A stretch of 8,030 nucleotides of DNA from Planctomycetaceae bacterium. Lineage in GTDB: Bacteria; Planctomycetota; Planctomycetia; Planctomycetales; Planctomycetaceae. The stretch spans positions 1 to 8,030 of the forward strand of contig DLVV01000252.1 of the NCBI GenBank assembly GCA_003445035.1. Reading direction: 5' to 3'. Position 1 is the stretch's first letter. Each line of letters opens with the position of its first letter. Position numbers and translations under genes: made by a program. The notes under the pieces are model-generated. The model saw only the letters and a list, made by a program, of their open reading frames with translations, was not told the origin of the DNA and made no database searches. Of the stretch, positions 1-5,424 are shown in pieces.

Positions 1-1
1 G

Positions 2-814
2 CACATCCGGCTGGTGCACCTGGATCACGATCCGTGGGAGCTGAGAAAAAACCACGCGACCGAGGTGGCGCTGTGCGGAGGGCTGAAGCCCGGCCTCTCG
101 GAACTGGGACAACAGCTCTCCGATCACCTGACGCCCGCCCAGCACGAGTCGATTTCTGAGCGTCGCGGTCGCCGCGAAGCGGCCCACTCCGAAGCCCGGG
201 CCTCGCTCCAGGCCCAGGCGTCAGCCGAACTCCCCCAGCGTCCTCTGACCTCCCTGGCCCTGATGTCGTCGATCGCCGCAGCCCTGCCGCCCGACATCGC
301 CGTCGTCGAGGAAGCGGTGACCACGACCAACACCTACCTCGAACGGCTGGGAGCCATCGCCGACCCGACCGGTTACTTCGGCCACCGTGGCTGGGGGCTG
401 GGCTGGGGCCTGAACTGCGCGATCGGCGTCCAGTTGGCCTGGCCCGACCGCCCGGTGCTGGGCGTGATCGGCGAGGGCGCCTCGATGTACGGCATCCAGG
501 GGCTGTGGACCGCGGCCCGCTACAACATCCCGGTCACCTTCGTGATCCCCAACAACGCCCAGTACCAGATCCTCAAGGTCGGTGCCCGCGGCATCGGGCT
601 GCCCCACGCCTCCGACGGCCAATACGTCGGCATGGACCTGGTGGAACCCGAGGTCGACCTCGTGGCACTGGCCGGGTCGCTGGGCGTCGAAGCCTGCCGC
701 GTCACCGAGCCCGAAGAGTTGACCGATGTGCTCGCCGGGGCCCTGGCGGATCCGCGGCCTCGTCTGATCGACGTGCCCATCGACCGCACCACGCCGGCGG
801 CGATGGAGTACTAG
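2..814 (+). CDS. ThDP-dependent enzyme, benzoylformate decarboxylase-like (5' partial)
   Basis: This is the C-terminal part of a thiamine-diphosphate enzyme. The reading frame is open to the window edge (H-I-R-L precede the first possible GTG at 14), so the true start lies outside. What remains is the end of the central domain followed by the whole ThDP/Mg-binding domain. The stretch around codons 473-556 (GEGASMYG, then LWTAARYNIP, then NNAQY) aligns closely with Pseudomonas benzoylformate decarboxylase, with the same 27-residue spacing between the acidic residue and the second Asn. That enzyme decarboxylates 2-oxo acids. The oddity is Glu (codon 473-475) where the family usually has the metal-binding Asp of GDG. 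The pyrimidine-domain glutamate and the catalytic histidines would lie upstream and cannot be checked. Acetolactate-synthase-like or other 2-oxo acid decarboxylase specificity is possible. Family assignment is firm; substrate is unknown. Confidence 0.88.
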   Translation, partial: HIRLVHLDHDPWELRKNHATEVALCGGLKPGLSELGQQLSDHLTPAQHESISERRGRREAAHSEARASLQAQASAELPQRPLTSLALMSSIAAALPPDIAVVEEAVTTTNTYLERLGAIADPTGYFGHRGWGLGWGLNCAIGVQLAWPDRPVLGVIGEGASMYGIQGLWTAARYNIPVTFVIPNNAQYQILKVGARGIGLPHASDGQYVGMDLVEPEVDLVALAGSLGVEACRVTEPEELTDVLAGALADPRPRLIDVPIDRTTPAAMEY

Positions 815-818
815 CCGC

Positions 819-1733
819 CTACTCGTCCGGTCCCAGGTCGTCCAGGATCAGCCCGTCGAGGCCCGGGTCGTCGGCGATCTCGTCGACCTCCGGCTCGATC
901 CCCAGCAGTTCGTTGTCGTAGGCCTCCTCGTACTCCCGAACCCGCTCGGCCAATTCGTCGTTCTCGTCAATAGCGCTGGAAACCTCCAGCTCCCACTCGG
1001 TGCTGGCCGAACGGAGCTCATCGAGTTCCAGGGGCAGTTGCAGGATCTTGGCCAGCCGGCGGCTGACCGCCTCGATGCTCGCCGGGTTGGTCACCGTCAG
1101 ATAGTGGGGAATCTCGGCGATCAGCGAGACCATCTCGAGCCCGGACTCCTCCGACCGGCTCATCAGGTAGCTCATGAACGAACCGGGCCCCTCGTACCCC
1201 GTTCTCCTCACACCAAACCGTTCCATCTCGGGCAACAGGTCGGGTCTCGAACAGGTCGTGTACAACCGCGGGTCGCGAGTGTGGGGCACGGCTCCACCGA
1301 ACGACCCGACGAACAGGATCCGGGTCACACCCGAATCGTGTGCCAGGTGGAACAGGCAATCGGCGAACGTCTGCCAGCGGAGATTGGGCTCCTTGCCGAT
1401 GAACATCAGCAGGCCGTGGTCCTGGCTGGCGAAGAACTGTGTCGACGGCAGCTCGATCGACGTGACCAGTCCGTCCTCGACTCGGATCTCAGGCCGGAAC
1501 AGTGCCGACATCTCCATCGAACCCGGGAAGTTGTAGATGTAGAAGGGATCCGGATCGATCTCGGCAAAAGGTTTCGCATCGACCAGGTCGACCAGTCGCT
1601 GGATCGTCCCGGTGGAGACATCACCGCCGTCCATCCATCCGGTGAAAGCCAGCAACATCGTGGCGTTGCTCATCTGCGGCCGGTCGGAGAACGTCAGCAA
1701 CTCGGCCAGCGGCGTCGGCATGCTCGGGCTCAT
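819..1733 (-). CDS. PAC2 family protein (proteasome-assembly-chaperone-like fold)
   Basis: A 304-residue protein resembling PAC2-family proteins of actinobacteria and planctomycetes, relatives of archaeal and eukaryotic proteasome assembly chaperones. Supporting features are the N-terminal strand-turn MLLAFTGWMDGGDVS (about residues 26-40), the ILFVGSFGGAVPHTRDPRLY segment (139-158), and the EGPGSFMSYLM and EIPHYL stretches (181-191, 207-212), followed by a helical, very acidic tail (about 250-304). No proteasome gene is in view, so a chaperone role is inference; bacterial members are largely uncharacterised. The frame stays open upstream to a GTG at 1931, but that extension uses codons rare here (ATA, CTA, AGG) and has no family resemblance. 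I chose ATG 1733 because family similarity begins just after it and a promoter-like TACAAT lies 6 nt upstream. ATG 1721 is an alternative. It is convergent with the ThDP enzyme. Confidence 0.85.
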   Translation of the reverse strand: MSPSMPTPLAELLTFSDRPQMSNATMLLAFTGWMDGGDVSTGTIQRLVDLVDAKPFAEIDPDPFYIYNFPGSMEMSALFRPEIRVEDGLVTSIELPSTQFFASQDHGLLMFIGKEPNLRWQTFADCLFHLAHDSGVTRILFVGSFGGAVPHTRDPRLYTTCSRPDLLPEMERFGVRRTGYEGPGSFMSYLMSRSEESGLEMVSLIAEIPHYLTVTNPASIEAVSRRLAKILQLPLELDELRSASTEWELEVSSAIDENDELAERVREYEEAYDNELLGIEPEVDEIADDPGLDGLILDDLGPDE

Positions 1734-2159
1734 GCCCTGATTGTAGTCCGGCCCGTTACCGCCGGGCAACATCGCCGCGCCGCACATCCTCGGCTCAACC
1801 GGCCGCCACGCCGCCATCCTTGGGAGCTGGCAACAGTGCCGACTCCAGCAGCGGCTCCCGCGGGTCCTTTCTAGTATTGAGCCGACCACCCACCCAGGTC
1901 GACCGAACCAGATAGTGGAAACTGGGCACACACACCAGGAACTTGAACAACGGATATCCTGTCATCGAGCCATGGGAAACAACAGGATCATTCCAGCCAC
2001 AAACGACAACAGAACCCACCAGAAACGGTTCTTCAAGAACGACACCACACCGCGGCGAGCAGCCGGGAGAACTGCTCTAGCACCGGAGCACACTTCTTCG
2101 GTGTACTCCTCCTCCGTGCAAGGGTGTTCATGCTGCTCGAAACCCCGTGAGGGACATGC
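1734..2159. other. Divergent intergenic region without a confident gene
   Basis: This region separates the minus-strand PAC2 gene from the plus-strand membrane-protein gene. It is less GC-rich at codon third positions than its neighbours in any frame. It contains the PAC2 promoter candidate and an imperfect inverted repeat (2080-2088 with 2112-2119). It also holds two minus-strand small ORFs: 2093-1962 (43 aa with a hydrophobic C-terminal helix, preceded by an AGGAGG-rich stretch) and 1965-1795 (56 aa, start overlapping the previous stop as ATGA). Neither small ORF matches a family I recognise, and codon use is poor, so I do not call them as genes. No tRNA or terminator-like hairpin with a T-run was seen. 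Confidence 0.5.
1740..1769 (-). promoter_or_regulatory. Putative sigma70-like promoter of the PAC2 gene
   Basis: On the minus strand TTGCCC (1769-1764, 4 of 6 matches to TTGACA) is followed after 18 nt by TACAAT (1745-1740, 5 of 6 matches to TATAAT). The -10 box ends 6 nt before ATG 1733, so the expected transcription start would fall on or next to the start codon. This would give a leaderless mRNA and fits the lack of a clear Shine-Dalgarno sequence. This is a consensus match by eye only. Confidence 0.4.
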
Positions 2160-2720
2160 ATGGATTTCCTTGGTGAATTGTGGGTGCCGATCCTGGTGTC
2201 GGCGGTAGCGGTCTGGGTGGCAAGTTCGATCCTGCACCTGGTCATACCGATCCACAACAACGACTACGCGGGACTGCCCGAGGAGGACGCGGTCCTCGAT
2301 GCCATGCGGCAACAGCCACTGGCTCCCGGCGAATACGCCTTCCCCTACTCCGCGTCGATGAAGGACATGGGTGAGCCGGAGATGATCGAGAAGCACAAGC
2401 GGGGTCCGGTCGGGTTCCTGACCATCATGCCCAGCGGCCCTCCCGGCATCGGCAAAAACCTCGCCCTTTGGTTTGCCTACTCGATCATGATCAGCATCTT
2501 TGCCGCCTACATCACCTCGTTCCTGGAGATCAAAACGGCCAGGGAGGCCTTCCGACTGATCAGTACGGTCGCTGTACTCAGTTACGCCGTCACCCACATC
2601 CACAACTCCATCTGGAAAGCGCAGCCCTGGAAAACAACGGCGAAATACCTCTTCGACGGAATCGTCTTCGGACTCCTGACCGGTGCGGTGTTCGCCTGGC
2701 TGGACAAATGGGGGGGATAG
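2160..2720 (+). CDS. Conserved four-helix membrane protein of unknown function
   Basis: A 186-residue inner-membrane protein. Predicted membrane segments lie at about residues 8-30, 101-122, 131-147 and 164-182. Between the first two is a polar loop of about 70 residues with the motifs NNDYAGLPEEDAV (33-45), PGEYAFPY (56-63) and GPVGFLTIMPSGPP (82-95). To my recollection this pattern (short helix, DY-GLP-E/D, P-G-Y-FP, GPVGFLT-MPSGPP, then three helices) recurs in a family of hypothetical proteins across proteobacteria, acidobacteria and planctomycetes with no assigned activity. ATG 2160 has a good ribosome binding site (GAGGG, 2149-2153, spacer 6). The start of the first helix right after the Met supports this start. 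There is a 99-bp gap to the DUF1501 gene downstream, so co-transcription is uncertain. No catalytic motif is evident and I assign no function. Confidence 0.85.
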   Translation: MDFLGELWVPILVSAVAVWVASSILHLVIPIHNNDYAGLPEEDAVLDAMRQQPLAPGEYAFPYSASMKDMGEPEMIEKHKRGPVGFLTIMPSGPPGIGKNLALWFAYSIMISIFAAYITSFLEIKTAREAFRLISTVAVLSYAVTHIHNSIWKAQPWKTTAKYLFDGIVFGLLTGAVFAWLDKWGG

Positions 2721-2819
2721 CCCGGCTGTCCACCGCGTCCCAAGTGCTTCTCTTTGCGTCGGTCGACAAATGACGATAGCCTGAGTGGACAGTCCCCGAG
2801 TCTCCCGGATCACCCCTTC

Positions 2820-4196
2820 GTGTCATCGCGTCAACCATCTTCCGGCTGTGCCGAGTTCCGGCAACAAACCTCGCTTTCGCGCCGCGGATTTCTGCGTGCC
2901 GGTGGCCTGGGGCTGGCCGGTCTCTCGCTGGCCGACCTGCTCACAATCGAGGCCCAGGCCGCTCCACGGACCGGAAACGACAACTCGGTCCTGATCCTCT
3001 GGATGCGGGGCGGACCGTCTCAGCACGAGACATGGGACCCCAAGATGGCGGCCCCGGCCGAGTACCGCGGTGCCTTCGGTTCAACCGGCACCAGCGTGCC
3101 GGGAATCGAGATCTGTGACATGTTGCCGCGGTCCGCCCGCCTGATGGACAAGTGGTCGATCATCCGCAGCCTGCACCACACAAACGCCGGCCATTCGGCC
3201 GGCGACCAGATCCTGTTCACCGGGCATCTCCCCGGCCCTGACCCCACCGTCAACATTCACCCCAGTTGCGGATCGATCGTTTCCGAGCAACTCGGGCATC
3301 TGACCCCCGAGTTGCCACCCTACGTGATGATCCCCCGCCAGGTCCCCGGCACCGACTCGGCCTACCTCGGAGCCGCCCACAAACCCTTCGAAACGCTTTC
3401 GGACCCGGCAAACCACAAACCGTTCCAACTCCGGAACTTCTCGTTGGTCGAGGGCATCAGTGACCGACGCTTCGGCAACCGCAAGTCTCTGCTGCAGCAA
3501 TTCGACCGCTTCCGCCAACGTGTCGACCAGTCGGGTCAACTCGACGCAATCAACGACTTCCAGCAGCAGGCCTACGGGATCCTCAGTTCCGACCGCGCCC
3601 GTCGCGCGTTCGATCTCGACGCCGAGCCCCGCAGCCTCCGTGAACGATACGGGTTCATCGAACGATACGACCCGATGGACCCTCTCCGCTGCAGTGCCAG
3701 TGCCTTCTGCCAGCGGCTGGTGCTGGGACGTCGCCTGGTCGAGGCGGGAGTGAGACTGGTCACCGTCGACTGTCGCTGGTGGGACACCCACGTCGAGGGC
3801 ATCGATTCGATGAAGAACGGTTTCCTGCCCCGCTGGGACCAGAGCTTCTCGGCCCTGATCGAGGATATGGACGAGAGAGGTCTGCTCGAGACGACCATGG
3901 TCGTGGCCTGGGGCGAGTTCGGACGCACGCCGAAGCTCAACAACAGAAACGGCCGGGACCACTATCCCAACGTCTTCAGTGCCGCGGTGGCCGGTGGTCC
4001 TGTACAGGGTGGCCGGGTGGTCGGATCGTCCGACAGCAAGGGGGCCTACCCGCTGAACAACCCCAAGTCGCCCCAGGACGTGCTGGCAACCATGTACCGC
4101 CACCTCGGTATCGACCCCAACAAGCACTACCTCGATCATTCGGGACGGCCGATCGCCACCCTGCCGTTTGGGAAGCCGATTGAAGAACTCGGCTAG
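2820..4196 (+). CDS. DUF1501 family protein, Tat-exported (alkaline-phosphatase-like fold)
   Basis: A 458-residue DUF1501 protein, related in fold to sulfatases and alkaline phosphatases and greatly expanded in planctomycetes. A twin-arginine signal lies at residues 19-46 (SLSRRGFLRAGG, hydrophobic run, then AQAA), implying export of the folded protein. Family landmarks are VLILWMRGGPSQHETWDPK (58-76), the HHTNAGHSAGDQILFTG block (119-135), VAWGEFGRTP ending near residue 371, GRDHYP (378-383), and the C-terminal D-x-LATMYRHLGID and DHSGRP elements. Histidines and acidic residues in these blocks are candidate metal ligands, but the biochemical role of the family is not established. GTG 2820 is chosen because it gives a compact N-region before the Tat motif; TTG 2754 would add 22 residues with no supporting signal. 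The usual planctomycete partner (DUF1549/DUF1553 cytochrome-like protein) is not adjacent. The gene leads a tight three-gene run. Confidence 0.9.
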   Translation: MSSRQPSSGCAEFRQQTSLSRRGFLRAGGLGLAGLSLADLLTIEAQAAPRTGNDNSVLILWMRGGPSQHETWDPKMAAPAEYRGAFGSTGTSVPGIEICDMLPRSARLMDKWSIIRSLHHTNAGHSAGDQILFTGHLPGPDPTVNIHPSCGSIVSEQLGHLTPELPPYVMIPRQVPGTDSAYLGAAHKPFETLSDPANHKPFQLRNFSLVEGISDRRFGNRKSLLQQFDRFRQRVDQSGQLDAINDFQQQAYGILSSDRARRAFDLDAEPRSLRERYGFIERYDPMDPLRCSASAFCQRLVLGRRLVEAGVRLVTVDCRWWDTHVEGIDSMKNGFLPRWDQSFSALIEDMDERGLLETTMVVAWGEFGRTPKLNNRNGRDHYPNVFSAAVAGGPVQGGRVVGSSDSKGAYPLNNPKSPQDVLATMYRHLGIDPNKHYLDHSGRPIATLPFGKPIEELG

Positions 4197-4208
4197 CAGA
4201 ACACCACC

Positions 4209-5384
4209 GTGCCAGAGCCCACCCGCCGGACCCGACGCCAGTTCCTCGCCACGGCCACCCTGGTCGGTTGCGCCACGGTCAGCCGGACTTCTGCCCGGTC
4301 ACCTGCTGCCGCCAAGCCACTCGACAACAACCTCCAGGTCGTCGACCTCACCGATCTCGACGGCAAGTTGCCCCTGGTGATCGAGCGATCTCACCAGGTG
4401 CTGCGGCAGACCGAGGACTGGGAACACTCGACCTGGAAGAATCCCGCCTGGCCCAAGGGGGGAGGCGACACGGTCGGCTACCCCTCGGTCGTCCGCAATA
4501 CCCACGGACCACGTCCCGACAGGCAGTACTACCTCTTCTACGCTCACCACGACCCCCGCTCGGGCATCGGAGTGGCCGTCTCCCGCTCGATCACCGGCCC
4601 TTACTCCAAGAAGGTCCGGGTCCCCGGACGATCCGACAACCAGGTGGTCCCCAGCTTCCACGCCAGTTCGAAGAATCCCGGCGACCCGTCTCACAACTCC
4701 AGTCCCTGGGTCGTGTGGAATCCAGAACAGCGGAAGTGGTTCATGTACTTCCACTTCTTCAACCACGGGCACACCGCCACGACCAACTTCCAGCCGACCG
4801 CGTTGGCGACCTGCTCCGACCTGGCATCACACCGATGGACAATCCGCCCGGGACGGGTGCCCGGCACCGTTCCGGCCTGGCTGCCGGTACTTCCGACCAC
4901 CCGGGAGGCCTGGGCCAACGAGGCGTCCTCCTACAACTCCGTCCACCGGCTCCCCGACGGACGGTGGCTGGGGTTCATCCGTGGCACGTCCAACGACGGA
5001 CGTCCCACTCGCCTGGGATTTGCCACCTCCCGTAACGGCGTCGCCTTCGACTACTTCAAACAGAACCCCATCCTTCACGCCGACGACGGTGGAGGTGGAC
5101 GCAAGGGAGTCTATCGCCCCGGTTTCATTGGCTTCCTGGGCCACTCGTCCGGCTCACCCCAGTACCTGGTCGCCTGGCAGGAAAGCCAGCCCTTCGACGG
5201 AGATCCTCGCCTGATCTACGGATACACGTCGGACTTCAAGTCGATCACCCGGGATCCCCGCGGCCACGTCCGCTGGGAAGGATCCGATGGAGCCATCAGT
5301 GCCTGGCGAGAGGGGAACCGCCTGTTCCTGTTCTCGGGTAAACACGTCCATGAACTCAAACTGCCAGTGAAGACCCGCAGTTGA
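4209..5384 (+). CDS. Tat-signal beta-propeller protein, GH43/GH32-like glycosidase fold
   Basis: A 391-residue exported protein resembling five-bladed beta-propeller glycoside hydrolases. The Tat motif is TRRQFLATA (residues 8-16). It is followed at 18-21 by LVGC, which fits a lipobox, so it may be a Tat-exported lipoprotein. Propeller-like repeats include GYPSVVRN...QYYLFYAHHD (90-115), GIGVAVSRSITGPY (119-132), SSPWVVWNPEQRKWFMYFH (164-182), SYNSVHRLPDGRWLGFIRG (241-259), LGFATSRNGVAF (269-280) and the closing RLIYGYTSDF (334-343). Asp87 (GGDTVGYPS), Asp159 (GDPSHNS) and Glu238 (ANEASSY) sit where catalytic acids could lie, but I cannot align them with certainty, so an inactive sugar-binding propeller remains possible. 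GTG 4209 follows the DUF1501 stop by 12 bp, indicating co-transcription. No strong ribosome binding site is visible. Substrate is unknown. Confidence 0.75.
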   Translation: MPEPTRRTRRQFLATATLVGCATVSRTSARSPAAAKPLDNNLQVVDLTDLDGKLPLVIERSHQVLRQTEDWEHSTWKNPAWPKGGGDTVGYPSVVRNTHGPRPDRQYYLFYAHHDPRSGIGVAVSRSITGPYSKKVRVPGRSDNQVVPSFHASSKNPGDPSHNSSPWVVWNPEQRKWFMYFHFFNHGHTATTNFQPTALATCSDLASHRWTIRPGRVPGTVPAWLPVLPTTREAWANEASSYNSVHRLPDGRWLGFIRGTSNDGRPTRLGFATSRNGVAFDYFKQNPILHADDGGGGRKGVYRPGFIGFLGHSSGSPQYLVAWQESQPFDGDPRLIYGYTSDFKSITRDPRGHVRWEGSDGAISAWREGNRLFLFSGKHVHELKLPVKTRS

Positions 5385-5424
5385 TTTTCACTATGCAGCC
5401 GATCCTGCAAGATCGAGTCCCACG

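Noticed and set aside
1038..1874. Plus-strand open frame of 278 codons
   Set aside because: It is antisense to the PAC2 gene, rich in Q/R/H, and matches no family I know.
1734..1931. N-terminal extension of the PAC2 protein to GTG 1931
   Set aside because: Codon use is atypical (ATA, CTA, AGG), Cys/Trp/Arg content is high, there is no family similarity, and it overlaps the promoter-like sequence.
2754..2782. Possible promoter TTGCGT with TAGCCT before the DUF1501 gene
   Set aside because: Only 3 of 6 matches in each box; no better than chance in this interval.
1962..2813. Minus-strand open frame of 283 codons as a whole
   Set aside because: Most of it is antisense to the membrane-protein gene and has shadow-like composition. 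Only its last 43 codons, outside that gene, were kept as a speculative small ORF.
3081..4139. Minus-strand open frame of 352 codons
   Set aside because: It is antisense to the DUF1501 gene, whose motifs are unmistakable; low-complexity V/G/D/R composition is typical of a shadow frame.
5400..5415. Small hairpin CGATC-6 nt-GATCG between the glycosidase-like and oxidoreductase genes
   Set aside because: The stem is only 5 bp with no T-run, sits just before a start codon and is too weak for a terminator.
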